From: Phyto melanocephala
Taxonomy: Eukaryota > Arthropoda > Insecta > Diptera > Rhinophoridae
Direction of reading: 5' to 3'
NCBI GenBank assembly: GCA_941918925.1
Contig: OW799233.1
Location: 7,928,001 to 7,992,000 of the forward strand
Length of the DNA stretch: 64,000 nucleotides
Position numbers and translations under genes: made by a program
Notes under the pieces: model-generated
The model's input: only the letters and a program-made list of their open reading frames with translations
Database searches by the model: none
What the model was told of the DNA's origin: nothing
Shown: positions 11,960 to 23,793 of the stretch, piece after piece
Layout: every line of letters starts with the position of its first letter
Position numbering within the stretch: position 1 is the stretch's first letter

Positions 11960-12275
11960 TAGACATATCACCCACTTTGCCTTTTCCATATCAAAACCAG
12001 CCACAGTTTTTTCTTGAGCAGCTCTTAATTCAAAACCCCAATGGTGCAGAATCGTGGCCAGCACTGTCAGCTGTAGCAGTGGGTAGAGTTTAAAGAGTAC
12101 GAGCTTCCTAGGCTATAGACTTTTCGTCTTTTTTAATGCCTGGTTCCTTAACTCTGGCAACCAAAGCTCGGTCAACACCAACAAAAGGTAAAATAGTAGC
12201 ACCATTATTGGTAACGCCTTACCTTTTGGGGCCATTTCGGCTGTTCTTCTTGTGCCTTATTTTTGAAAACACTTA
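11960..12275 (-). pseudogene. Unidentified decayed coding-like segment
   Basis: On the minus strand this stretch has a codon-like, less AT-rich composition unlike its surroundings. Conceptual translation gives MAPKGKA, then in the next frame GVDRALVARVKEPGIKKDEK followed by stops, and in a third stretch GFELRAAQEKTVAGFDMEKA. The frames are broken by shifts and stops. It looks like a retrocopy or transposon gene remnant, but I do not recognise the protein and give no function. Confidence 0.3.
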
Positions 12276-12457
12276 CAGGATCTAAAAATATTTTGCAATT
12301 TTATTGATTTTCATTAAAAAAAAATGTAATCACTAAATTTCATTTGATAATTTTCTTTATTTTATGCCACATGTTTTTCACAGATTCCAGAGTATTACAC
12401 AAACAAAAATGGCTGTGTTCTTGTACGAAACTGTTACTATCTAGTTACTACTACATA

Positions 12458-12851
12458 CAGTGAGACCTTAATAGTCGGAAACGTTAGCATTCTGGATAAT
12501 TAATTTTCCCGGTTAATTGAGTAACAACTTTGTCTTTTTTTTGTATTTTCTTATTAACTAATTAATTAATATTGTTGGACTTAAATAGTAACACACAACC
12601 ATTCAAGAATTTTTTAAATAGTATAAAGAAAGAATAATAATTTTTGCAGCAAACAGCGAACAATTCATAAGAATTTCTTGTAAGGTATTTTCCTAAAATT
12701 CTTTTATGACAGAATTTACTTTAAAATATTTTTTGAATGTTCAATAATGTCCTAATTTTGTCTTCAATAGCTAGAGTTTTCATTTTCTTATTCTGTCTCG
12801 GATAACTGATGTTGCCGGTTAATCGAATTACGGATAGTAAAGGCCTCAGTG
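12458..12851. mobile_element. pogo/Tigger-like non-autonomous element (~394 bp)
   Basis: The left end CAGTGAGACCTTAATAGTCG mirrors the right end, which read inverted is CACTGAGGCCTTTACTATCC. Both ends are flanked by TA. Inside both ends are CCGGTTAAT and GGATAA-type motifs usual near the ends of pogo/Tigger elements (Tc1/mariner superfamily, TA target). No transposase remains. The CAGT..CC..T start is the basis for the family call, so this is a moderate-confidence assignment. Confidence 0.6.
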
Positions 12852-13430
12852 TATAAAATATGAGTGTTTTTAAACGTAACTATTTAGTTTAAAATTATTT
12901 GCAATTTAAATAAAACACATACACAAATGACATACACAAACTAACATTCTTAGTTACTAATCAATTACTGACCAAAGATAAATTATAAAATAAAAAACGT
13001 TATGAAATTTAATATTGCATATAAAGATTGTATATATAGATTTAAAGAAATATAACAAAAATATATGACTTATCAAAGTATGTTAGTACATTTATTTAAA
13101 CATAAACAAATATGTCATTACTTTTTTAATATTTTAAGTAAATACTATAGATATGTATGTATGTATGAATGTATGCTTAAGGTGCTAGAAAGATAAGATA
13201 CCATTGTGTACATACATATGTATGTATATGTATTTATGTATTACATAATTAATATAACCTAAAAATAAAGTACAAAAATAATACATGCATACTCGTAAAT
13301 ACTTATATACTGTATAAACTAAAAATGACAAATTTTTTAATTCTCAAAATATTGGTTTATTATATGATTACTGCTTCACTTGCCAAACCAAAAAAAAAAA
13401 AAAATTAGAAAATATTTTTTTTTTTGTAGA
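12852..13430. other. Intergenic DNA, no feature recognised
   Basis: AT-rich sequence with scattered TATG/CATA microsatellite runs (around 13150-13240) and a short poly(A)/poly(T) hairpin near 13390-13425. No gene is visible. Confidence 0.4.
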
Positions 13431-13790
13431 GAGTGGGCCAAAAGTCACCATTTGGTTTAAAAATTTAATAACTTTTTCGTTTATATGTATGTATGTATAT
13501 ACATACTTATTAGATTATATAAATAACATCAGGAGAATAAATAAGTGGAACGATTCACAACTGTACAAATAACCAGAATAATAGAAGTCTATTATTTTAA
13601 TCAGCGATCAATTATTCTAACGCAAAGAACATGTTTGTCGAAATTTCGCCCTCTGAAGCAATGATTCCTTGCTTAGTTTGTCGTCACCAACAACTCACAC
13701 CACTTCCAAGTGGTCTATTTTGAAATTGATAAGCGCTTATTTCATCCCAGGAGCAGCTTAATCATGCCTTGCACCTACGCTCTGCTGAAA
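13431..13790 (+). mobile_element. 5' fragment of the Tc1/mariner family found complete at 21661-22776
   Basis: Starts with GAGTGGGCCAAAAGTCACCA and continues TTTAAAAATTTAATAAC, AACGCAAAGA and TTCGTCACC-type blocks in the same order as the first ~200 bp of the element at 21661. It then becomes unalignable by eye near 13790. The right end and the transposase core are missing. Confidence 0.65.
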
Positions 13791-15639
13791 AATGGTAGCA
13801 GCAAGCAAGGAAGAAAATTTAAAATAAGTAAATAAATACTTTTGAATTATTTTTTTTTCTCCTTTCGTGTGCAAAAACAATATTAGCATTTCCATGTATG
13901 CAATACGTTGAGCGAATATAACCTACAATTCTTACAAAATTAAAAAAAAATTTTGCTGGGAAATATTACGTGGATTAATATGTTAAATTGATTTTTTTAA
14001 GTTTTTCTATACAATAGAAATTATCTGTCAGGTAAATAAGTATGTATGTATATGTACTTGCATATTATTTTTTATATCACTTTTAAAGAAATTTGATAAG
14101 ATTAGTTTAAACACTCAGTTCATATATTTTTCTTTCTTTTATAGCTATAAAAAGTAAAGAAGTGAGATCACCAATATTGGAAATTATGGGATTATTAAAC
14201 AATCAGATACATATACTATAGACAGACAGTGAAAATAATATTTTTATTACAAAACATGTTCGACTATTTATGAATAAAATGTTTTAATTGTTTTTATTTT
14301 TTAATAATTTTCAATTTTTAATAAATTAGACTGAAATAAAAAAATATCTGTAACGTTAAAAACATAGAAATAGATACATTTAAATCATATTTTCATTTTC
14401 TTTTTTCCCTAAAAACGGTCTTTTTTACTATCTACAAAAAAATTGCCAGATTGGGCAACTGTAAATGTTTTGTTTTATTTGCACTAATCACGTGTTTTGC
14501 ATTTAATTAAAAGAAAAGTTGGTAAAAAGCTAGAAATAGCAGTTTGTCCACCGATCACAATTCTTTATTTCTATCATTCTTGCACTCTTTTATCACAAGC
14601 GTCATCTGTGTACAAGCGCCGAAAATTGCAATTTTATGCGCGATGGCGTAATCCTAATTTCTATCATTCTTGCTGCCAACCTAGAAGATTACGACTTACC
14701 GTGCACAAAACTGCAATTTTCCGCGCATGTCGTGCCAATGACGTCACCCAAGCTGTGTTTCTATTGGCTAATAATTTCAACTGCCAGTAATTTTAATGAC
14801 AGGGTTGCAAGCTCTCAGATATTATATAAAAACTTCATGCATCCTGCGATACCATTGGCTAATAATTTTAAATAGCCAATGTTATTTTTATAACAGTGTT
14901 ACCAGTTCTCATACAATACAAACCGAATACCTAGAATCACAAATTATATTTTTTCACATATAAAGCACTTTTGGTATATATGAATTTTAAATAAATAAAA
15001 GAAAAATAAAAAGTTATGTATACTAAGCAATGATTTTGTTCTAAATTTATTCAATTTGTTGTCTTAAAACTTTGTTCGGTTGTGTTTCAATTAGAAACAT
15101 TTTATTTGGCAATCCATACTCTGGGCTTAATATGTACGTCTTCTAACGGTAAATCATACACATGACTTTATCATTATTTCGATCATTCTTGGTTGGTACC
15201 ACATTGCAAAACTCAAATAACAGTTTATTGTAACTTACTCAATTCTTTCGCTCTCCCGTTTGGTCCCAATAACTTAAGTCTAGCACAGCTGCCTTCAATC
15301 GTAACCATTCGCTTTTTAGGTAATAAGTCAGAAAAATACATTTTTACTTGATAAAAACTGTAGTTTATGACTTAAGACCAATTTGCATAACTTTAAAGAA
15401 ATAAGACATTTATCCAAAAAAATTTAAATAATTGTGAAATAAGATCGGAATTAAAGCTCTTGTTTTATTAGTGACATTTTCCAAATTAATATTTGAAAAT
15501 TTATACTTGAACATCACGCCCAAATGATAAAACTCAATTATTAAAATGTGTGTTCAGCTGCTAATTTTCAAAGTTGGTAAAGTGATTTGGCCATCAAGAT
15601 CTTGCAATTTGACTCTGATGTATTTTTCCTTCTGGGGCT
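13791..15639. other. Intergenic DNA with a ~90 bp tandem duplication at 14560-14740
   Basis: Within 14560-14740 the block TTTCTATCATTCTTGC recurs at 14568 and 14658, each followed about 60 bases later by TGCAATTTT and GCGC. This marks a diverged direct duplication with period ~90. ATTGGCTAATAATTT also occurs twice (about 14763 and 14852). Open frames here have no protein resemblance. The remaining sequence is AT-rich filler. Confidence 0.45.
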
Positions 15640-16082
15640 TTTTGAAGCAGCAGATAGATGTATGGCAATAAAACTGTTTTACTATACGGCTGTGAGACAT
15701 GGAATGCAGCCTCTCGTGATATGCATGCCCTGTTTTTATAAACAAATGCCTTAGAAAAATTCTTCGAGTCTTTTGGCCACGGACTATATCAAACAACAGA
15801 CTATGGCATCAAGCGAATCAGTTCCCCATAACTACAGAAATCCAAAGAAGAAAATGGAACTGGATAGGTCACACCATACGAAAGCCCGTCACAGATATTG
15901 CCAAAACCGCTATCGAGTGGAACCCTCAAGGCAGCCGCAGAAGAGGTCGACCAGCGCATACATGGCGACGACAAATCAAAATCGAAGCTAAAAACATGCA
16001 AACTAGCTGGAATGAAGTTAAAAATATGGCAATGGACAGATCTAAATGGAAAGATTTTGTTGAGGCCCTATGCTCCTTATAG
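15640..16082 (+). pseudogene. LINE (non-LTR retrotransposon) reverse-transcriptase ORF, C-terminal fragment
   Basis: The first piece encodes VLLYGCETWNAASRDMHALF. After a frameshift at about 15738 the reading continues INKCLRKILRVFWPRTISNN, RRKWNWIGHTIRKP, EWNPQGSRRRGRPAHTWRR and ends SKWKDFVEALCSL with TAG at 16080-16082. The order CETW, KCLRxIL, WxWIGHxxR, WNPQGxRxRGRPxxTWRR is the typical tail of LINE ORF2 proteins downstream of the reverse transcriptase domain. Everything upstream is missing, consistent with 5' truncation at insertion. It is inactive. Confidence 0.8.
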
Positions 16083-17457
16083 GAACGACGGGAACATATA
16101 TACATATATAAAATAAAACTTCAATCGACCAATGCCGCAAGGTTAAAATAAAGTACAACATTGCTCAAAGAAAGTAGAAGCTATGCCTGACGTGAATCCA
16201 GTGGGGGAGGAAAATATGATATTTCAACAACAAAACACAAAAAAAAATAAATAAAAGTACCTATATAGTTTATTTTTTAATAAATGAAAATCTTGCTGCC
16301 ATAATACAAACAATTCATACATTTTAGAGACAACTGACTTATTACTATTAACATATTAACATATTTTTTAGATTACAGTGTGGCCTTCAATATATTTCAC
16401 ACTCCATTGAATTCTTTAAGTGATAATGATCAAAGTTTAGGGAGGTTCACTTCATTTCATTATATTTATAATCCGTTAAAGTTCAATAAACAATTCCTAT
16501 AAAATTAATTTTATTTAAAAATTAATATCAGTTATTTTACAGTGGTAGCCTTTTCCTTTAAAATCACATGGCCTAACTGTTGTTCTCCATAACATTTTTT
16601 GTTCCACTCTTTGCAAAAACAGACTTTAATTGCCTAAGATTAATTGATAAATAATAATAATAATTGATAAGATTGATAAACAACTATAAATTCATTTATT
16701 GACACAAAACACCTTCTAAACTCTGATGATTGTTGATGCTTGTTGGAAGTAGAATAGAAGAATCTCACAAATAGCGTACGTATTGAAAGACATGTGAAGA
16801 GCCCCCTACTCTACTCGCCCGGTAACATCAATAAGACAATTTTTTATAACACTTTCAAACACTTTTGCATAAATTAATAATTTTTCGAACAATTATTAAT
16901 ATATTAAATCCTTTTATCTCCTCGTTTTTTATTTGTTTTTAAATTAAAAATATCTAAAATTTCTCTTAACGCTTTCAAAGTTTTGTTCTTTAATGTAAAG
17001 AAGTTTGACACAAACGTTATATATTGTACTGCACTCTTTGTGATTCGATTACCTAATGATGACAAATCATTTTACTGATATTGCTTTTATATGTTAACCC
17101 TTATCTATAGTTTTCTTTTATATTTCCTGATATCGTCAATGTTCTATATCGGTTCTCCGTAGATATGTAGGTTTTTAAAAATTTTACTTATGAACTTCTT
17201 TCTATGTCGAGTATAACGAACGGCTTATTGCATTTTTCATTTTTGTTATTTATTTATTCATATTTATTATCATTGATATAAATCGACAATGTTATTTACG
17301 AAACGTGAAAGAAATCATAACTTTACCTGGATTTTTTATTTATTCTACATGTATTCAATACACTGTCAGTGTTACCATAGTTTAGTTATGTTTAAAAATC
17401 TTTCAATATAATTAAAAAAATCTTATAAAAGAAAACAATTAAAAGTGATATATTTGA
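16083..17457. other. Intergenic DNA, no feature recognised
   Basis: AT-rich sequence following the LINE fragment. No open frame, inverted repeat or known family was found. Confidence 0.4.
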
Positions 17458-17960
17458 CTATGCCGACTCGGATAATACCCTTCACCATCATGTACATAGG
17501 TAAAATGATCACATCGTAGCGTAGCCTAGATTTCATGTTTCATGTTATATATGTTATGTCATTTACTTTATTGTTTTCGACGTCATCTTTGATTTTGAAT
17601 TTTTAACATAACTTTATTTTAAAAGTCCAGCCCTTATATTTGATTCCAATATTGTGCTAGTTGGAGTAGGACAAATCAGTAGTTAATATATTTGACCCAT
17701 TGGACGTCATCGTGCTATTTAACTTTTTCATATTTACTGTATTCTTCTTTCATTTAAGAGAGAGATTAAACTCATATATAAATTTATTGTACGACATTTT
17801 GTAGTGGCGGCCATCATGCATTTTAAGTCTTTTTTTATTGTATTTTATTTATTGTTTAGTCAAGCCCTTTCACTTAAGAGCCATATTGACCGTCTCGGTT
17901 GTCTAGATGCTGAAAATACTGATTTTCGTTTGTAAATTTTAGGAAAAACATCAAAGCAGT
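17458..17960. repeat. R3 dispersed repeat fragment
   Basis: Begins with a decayed hairpin module, then ATACCCTTCACCATCATGTA and CATAGGTAAAATGATCAC. Later come blocks of the type GACGTCATC, TTTTCATATTTACTGTATTC and CTTTCATTTAAGAG. The same order of blocks appears at 47876-48175 (same strand) and, inverted, at 50930-51315 and 61365-61560. It contains no coding sequence. Confidence 0.55.
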
Positions 17961-18515
17961 TGTACCCTGGTGCTTATATACATATATCTTAGTTAGTATT
18001 TGGTGGTTTTTTTTTCGAAATTATTTTTTTTGAGACTACGACTTTCAAATTGGTGCCACTAGCGTGTCATTTGGTTTAGGTACTTGATATAAATTAAATT
18101 AATATACATATAGTATATATTTTTCCAAATTATGTTTGCCTATAACTTTGCCGATTTGTGACTGATTTGCCCAACATTTTTTTACATTTACATATCATAT
18201 AAAAATAGGAGTTAATATAAAAATGGTAACAAACGTGTCTAAATGTAGTAGTATTATGGAATATAAAAGAGGGAGTCGTGTTTATTTGCTCATATATAAG
18301 AAAATTATAGGAGAACTGTGTTATGAGGTTATGGGATTTTAGCAAGCACGCAGATAGATGGACATTGCTCAATCGACTACCTGTTTCATAAGCTTACAGA
18401 ATATATATAATATATTAGAAATTACAAACGGAATGGCTTAACTTCACACATATTTCCTAGTCACCAAAGGTGAAGCGTTCGATAACGTTATTTGCCACCA
18501 GATCTTGTGATAGTT

Positions 18516-19700
18516 TTTATACCCTTCACCTGTGGTGCACAAGGGTATATATAGCTTTGTCATTTCGTTTGTAATTTCTACAATTTTCATTTTCGACCCC
18601 ATATATTTTCTGAAAGCTCTGACCGTCTTTCCGTCTGACCGTCTGTCCGTGTGTTGGTTGAAATCAACTTTTAGAAGCAACTATATGTTCCTCAGTGTAT
18701 GGTATCAATCTTTTGGAGATATACGGGAATGAATCGCTATTGAAATTCAGAACAATCGCCCCCTAACTTTCTGAGATATGAGCAAAAAACCACGACCACC
18801 TCTTTTTTTTCACAATTACAACAACAACATACATATATACTGGTTAGAGTAAACGTGGCATCAAAAAATTTTTTTTTTGTATTTTATTTTTTATTTTATA
18901 GATTAAATTATACTTTTTTTATTTAAAATATTTTTATTATTTTTTTATATTTTTTTTAATTTTATCTTAAATTTTTTTTAAATTTTTTTGTAATTTTTTT
19001 TATTGATTTTTTTTTTTTTTTGTTTTTATTAATATTTATTTTTTCATTTTATTTTTGAAATTTTTTTTTTTTTTGAAAATATACATACGTAAACTCAATT
19101 TATAATATTGCAATGGGATGTTTATATACATATGTATGCTTTTTATATACATATATCACGAATTCCACAGAAAAGTCATCCGTCACACATGTGCGTGACG
19201 ATGTTAAAAATTAGTTAAAGATGAATATATATATATTTTTTTCAGATAATATAACTTTTCGTATAATCTAAGATTGCTTCTTCTAGCTGTTAAAAATATG
19301 AATTTTTATCTGAAGTAAATTCGCAGAAATTTTTGATAGAAACTGACATAAAATGTTCAAAAGGTAAATTTTGTAACATGTGCGTACGATACATTTTGAT
19401 TTATACTAACGAAATTAGAAAACCTATTAATAAGTGCTTTATAAATTTTTGAAAGAGCATAAAATTAAATAATAATAGCGGCAAATCTGCTTTAACAAAA
19501 GATATTTTTTTAACAAAATTAGTTGCAATTATTCGCACTCTGTAACAGTGCGTGACATGGATTTTATGATATGTATGTACATACGTATTTCATATGAGAT
19601 GAATGGTGTACAAACAAATGTTATTGCATGACTACTCGTTGTAAAGGGTACATAAGAATCGGTACGGCCGAGTATAGCACTCTTACTTGTTTTTTTTTCT
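18516..19700 (+). repeat. R1 dispersed repeat, copy b (near complete, with a ~400 bp insertion)
   Basis: The 5' end TATACCCTTCACCTGTGGTG (18528) forms a small hairpin with the following AAGGGTATA. Conserved blocks follow: GTTGGTTGAAATCAAC, GGAATGAATCGCTATTGAA, GAGCAAAAAACCACGACC, ACTGGTTAGAGTAAACGTGG, and a T-rich core. The 3' part, starting CATACGTAAACTCAATTTAT, is interrupted at about 19158 by some 400 bp of unrelated sequence. It resumes at about 19565 with CATACGTATTTCATATGAGA and ends with the palindrome near 19655 and ACTTGTTTTTTT. A shorter R1-like fragment in the opposite orientation lies just upstream at about 18300-18470. Confidence 0.75.
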
Positions 19701-21660
19701 ATTAAAAACATACAAAATGAAAATATAAATTTTAGGGTACAGTTCAGACCGTACATTTTGCGAGAAGTCATCCCACATTGTTTATATTGATTGATTAATG
19801 GTTAGTTTAGCCCTGGGTTATGTGAAAAATTTTGCTTAGAAATATGTTGTTAAACATCTTTTTTCTTGAGATACAATAGAGAAATTATTTTGTTTGGAAA
19901 GCTACCAGCTTAAATTTTTATTTTTTCTGGACAATAATCGCCCAACAATTTGTTAATTTTTTCTGAAATACAAAATCTTAAAAAAAAACGCTTAAATTAT
20001 ATAATATTTAAGTAAGACTTTCCTTAATGAAAGAAAAAACCAAAAAACAAAATTAAAATCATCTCTATATAATGAAAGAAAACATTAAAATAAATTAAAT
20101 TTTAAATAAATTTATTAAAAACAAATAAGAACGCTATATTATCAGTTGGTACCATCATGTATATACATTTATTAAACAAACGGAATGACAAACTTATATA
20201 TACCCTTTTACACTCTCGTGTGAAGGGTGAATGGTGCAACTGTAACGAAAAAGTATTTACGAAATCGATAAACTGAACTTTTAATTGGAATTTTCTCAAA
20301 AATTTTATTCACCGATATCTTTGTCGGTAATTGGCCATTTGAACCAAGATTTTCTGTAAATGTTTCAAAAAGTTCCCTAGGAGCAGCGTAATCGAACTTG
20401 GATGCGATCGTGTTCTTTCGCTCATATCTCAGCTCTCTTCAGGAGTCTAAAATATACGTGGGGCGCTATAAAAACTTGTTTCTTACATAATCACGGATAG
20501 ATGGACTTAGCCAAAAAAAATCCTCTATCTCTATGGATTTAAAAAATACTTATAAACTTTATAGGGTCTAAAATTAATATTGTTTAAATTACGAATGGAA
20601 CTGTTTAACACTTTTGTGTTAAAGGTATAAAAGTATTGCATAAAAATTGTATAAGCAACTCGGTTGTATAAGAGTCGGTAGCGCAAAAGCTATTAACAGA
20701 AATGAAAAAAGTTCGAAGAGATTGTATGTTTTGTATATGATAAACCTAGGCAAAATTTTAAATTTTGTAAGAGTAACATTTTCCAAATGGCAACACAATA
20801 CACTTACCAATAGAATTAAATTATTTAAAATATCCTTTTTTCCTCTCCCCTGGATCTGCGTTTGTTCAGAGCCCTTTTTACAAATTAACTAACTGATGTG
20901 TGTATCACCAATTATGTATTCAACAATATTTGTTTGTTATTGTTATTTTAGAAAATAATAACGCCTAATTTCCTCTATTTGCTTTGTTTCTTGCTTGCGA
21001 AAAATAATAGGGGAAATCACCCTTCGTTGTAAACAGATCATGCAAATGCTGCAGATCTTGCGAGTCTAGTATATATCTTTCTATCTATAAAATTAAAATA
21101 TGCTTTAAAGGACAGATAAAAACCACATGTTCTTCTAGAAACACACTCACATCCATTAAAATTAACTATAAAGAGTAATTTTCATGCTAGTAGTATGAAA
21201 ATTACAGTCAACTTAAACGTGGTAGTATTTTAACAAGACGGTGCCACAAGTTACTTAGCGGATGTGATCATTGGTATATACCAAAAAGCCGGCTTAGTAA
21301 GAAAAGTTCATAGCTAACGGGAGATATCGGCCGAGACATCGAAAAACCGATTTAACGAATCGAATGTATTTTAAGACAATAATAAAAATTTCAACATACA
21401 TACATATGTATGTATGTATGTATCTAAACACGTGTTTATAATACTATATAATGTATTATAAACACGTTCGCCTAAATTAAGTAAATTTTTCAAATGTGTT
21501 TTATTTTTATTCAAATCACAAAATATTAAAATTTCTTTGTCTTAAATAATACTAACATTTTTTATTAACACAACATAGATACGACAACCTTTCAAAATTA
21601 TTCTTTAAAATTTTTGTTAAATTAAATTTTAAAACAACCTTTTTGTAGTTATAATATAAA
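19701..21660. other. Intergenic DNA with an R1-like fragment at about 20200-20640
   Basis: Near 20200-20240 and 20460-20640 are degraded pieces reading like the R1 5' half on the minus strand (CGGATAGATGGACTTAG, AACGGAATGACAAACTT-like blocks, ATACCC...GGGT). Around 21395-21460 a CATA/TATG palindrome stands next to an inverted repeat of AACACGTGTTTATAATAC and its complement. No gene was recognised. Confidence 0.4.
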
Positions 21661-22776
21661 CAGGGTGGGCCAAAAGTCACTATGGGGCTTAAAAATTTAA
21701 TAACCTAGAGAATAAATAATGGAGAGATTTACAAATGATTTAAAATCAGTAATAAATTACTTAAACGCAAAGATTATATCGTCGACATTTTAACGTTAGA
21801 ATGATTCGTTACAGTTCATCGTCACCACTGACATGACACCGTTAAAGACTTGTACCGGTAGACTACGTTAATTTCGCACTGTAAAAAACATTTAACATGT
21901 AGAGCAAAGTGTTAATGAAACACAAAAAACATCTACCAAAAGGAATTCTGCTCAGCTAAGAATGGCTCATACGTCATAATGGCGCAAATAAGAAAAAAGA
22001 TTTAATCTTATTTTCATATAAGGTGAAATTGGTGCAAGAATTAAAAACCGCAAATCATCGGCAGCGTCTAGATTTGCTAGTTGAATTTAAAATGTTGTCC
22101 CGAAATAAAATCAATTATGAGTTATAAAGCTTAGTTTCATTTGAATGACATTGTTAATAAGCAGAGCCGTAGGTTGTGGGTAGGTGTGGTTCTGAACATT
22201 CAAAAACCGTTCATCAACGCCAATTGCAACCCATTAGGTTTACAGTATGGCATGGCATTACATCTGAAAACATCATTGGACCTTAGTTCTTCGCAAATGA
22301 AGATAAAAGTTCTGTAACCGCAGATGAGGAGCGGTATCGGTTTATTGTAAAACATTATTTACGTCCTGCCCTTGCAAACAGACCTGAGATTTGGTGCTAA
22401 GCAGAATCTTGCCATTGTCCACATTGCCCGCGACTCAATGGCACTTTTAATAATAAATGAAATAAATTTTCCAAATAATTTCCATTATTTTGAAAATTAA
22501 TTAACTTGCGCGTTCGCCAGATTTATCAGCACCCGACTATTTTCTTTATGGTTAAATGAAGGAGCGAGTATATGTGAACAAGCCAGAGGGAATTCAAGGC
22601 CAACATTGTTACAAACGCTATAGGCACACATTTTTGAAGATATTATAAAATATGCTCTAATAAAGCAAGTCCATCTAAAAAAATTCCATTCTACTTAGTT
22701 TATAATCAGAAAAAAATTATATAAGCAAAAAAATTATAAAATTTTTTAAGCCCATGGTGACTTTTAGCCCACCCTG
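21661..22776 (+). mobile_element. Tc1/mariner-superfamily element with ~20-25 bp inverted repeats and decayed transposase
   Basis: Bounded by CAGGGTGGGCCAAAAGTCAC at the left and its complement (GTGACTTTTAGCCCACCCTG) at the right, 1116 bp in all. The interior, read across frameshifts and stops on the plus strand, still shows SFHLNDIVNKQSRRLW, NIIGP-like and LRPALANRPEIW. It also shows a QxDLAIVHIARDSMALL second-Asp region, a SPDLSAPDYFLYG-like third-Asp region and ERVYVNKPEGIQG. That is the usual mariner order. No intact frame remains. Confidence 0.75.
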
Positions 22777-23603
22777 TACACTGAAATTTTTCCCAATTTT
22801 TTGTCCCAACAACTCTGATCATAGCATTTTATTATATTTTAATCGACAGGTAGTAGTTTCCACTTTAGGACGGCACATGGTTTTCTTAGTCGCCAACAAC
22901 TATCGCTATTTTATTTGTTTATTGATAAGGCGATTGTCTTAAATAAAATATGTATGTATACATGGGAAAAATGTCAAAATACTCATAACGATAGAAATAC
23001 AAAAATATTAAAGCAGAAATGTATATTCCTAGATTCGTTTCAAGTATCGTCTTATCGTTATCAGTTAACAACCAACCAACCAACCAACTAATTTTTAACT
23101 CTACCATTTTATTGTATTACGTTTTCATCAATACATGCATTAACCTGGTTACAAATAAATATTTGATTAAAAAAAGAATTGTTGATTAGTAAATACTTTA
23201 TACACTAAAGTCGTCAATTATTTGAGATTTGAAATATTTCGACCAAAATAAAGGTTTTTCTTTTATTATTCGAGTATTCGATTAAACTTTTCGATTGTTC
23301 GAACGAAGAACAAGCAAAAATTTTTATTCGATTTTTTTTTTTTTAAATGTAGTAAAAACAAAATCTTAAGGGTACTTACGATTGGACCTGTTTATATTTG
23401 CACTGAGCAAATTTGCAATGGATATAACGACCGAACGAACATTGTAAATATTGCAAAACGTTTTTGTACTCACCACCAAAAAAAACGTGTGGTGGTATAT
23501 TCATTTTGTCATTCTGTTTGTAACACATCGAAATATCCATTTTAGATCCCATAAAGTATATATTTTCTGAGTCGTAGTTTTATTTTAGAACGATCTAGTT
23601 ATG
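22777..23603. other. Intergenic DNA; R1/R3-like 5' fragment from about 23480
   Basis: 22777-23480 holds nothing recognisable apart from a CCAA tandem run at about 23067-23087. From 23488 a degraded segment GTGGTGGTATATTCATTTTG, then CCCATAAAGTATATATTTTC and CGATCTAGTTATG, resembles the 5' half of R1. This segment continues after the SINE at 23785 with TCCGTCCGTCTGTTGAAA. Confidence 0.5.
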
Positions 23604-23784
23604 CCCCGATGGACTAGTCAGCAGTGTGCTGTTCTGCTAGCTTAGGGGTTGCGGGTTCGATTCCCGCCGGAGACTCTGGACTTGTCTGCTTCTATTCTAT
23701 TCTTACTTTTCTATTCAGGTATCACAAAGGGATCAATATAATGGACCCAAGTGAGCTGTACAACAGCTGCCTGTTCTACCTAAC
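23604..23784 (+). mobile_element. tRNA-derived SINE, ~181 bp, with 9 bp target-site duplication
   Basis: The element is flanked by direct repeats CTAGTTATG at 23595-23603 and 23785-23793. These split a sequence that is otherwise continuous with an R1-like repeat (GATCTAGTTATGTCCGTCCG). The 5' part has an A-box-like TAGTCAGCAGTG and a good B box GGTTCGATTCC (23654-23664), the internal promoter of RNA polymerase III. The body has TCTGGACTTGTCTGCTTCTA, the 3' end is CCTGTTCTACCTAAC, and there is no poly(A). It is not a functional tRNA gene because the acceptor stem does not pair. A divergent relative is at 39001-39172. Confidence 0.75.
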
Positions 23785-23793
23785 CTAGTTATG

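Noticed and set aside
14497..14875. Two overlapping plus-strand open frames of 79 and 97 codons
   Set aside because: They share a ~90 bp direct duplication, have no protein resemblance, and are better explained as repeat-derived sequence.
20619..20892. Open frames of about 60-80 codons on both strands
   Set aside because: Overlap on opposite strands, AT-rich codon content and no recognisable domain.
23604..23675. tRNA gene on the basis of the B box GGTTCGATTCC
   Set aside because: The acceptor and anticodon stems do not pair, and the segment continues into a repeated body flanked by a target duplication. It is the head of a SINE.
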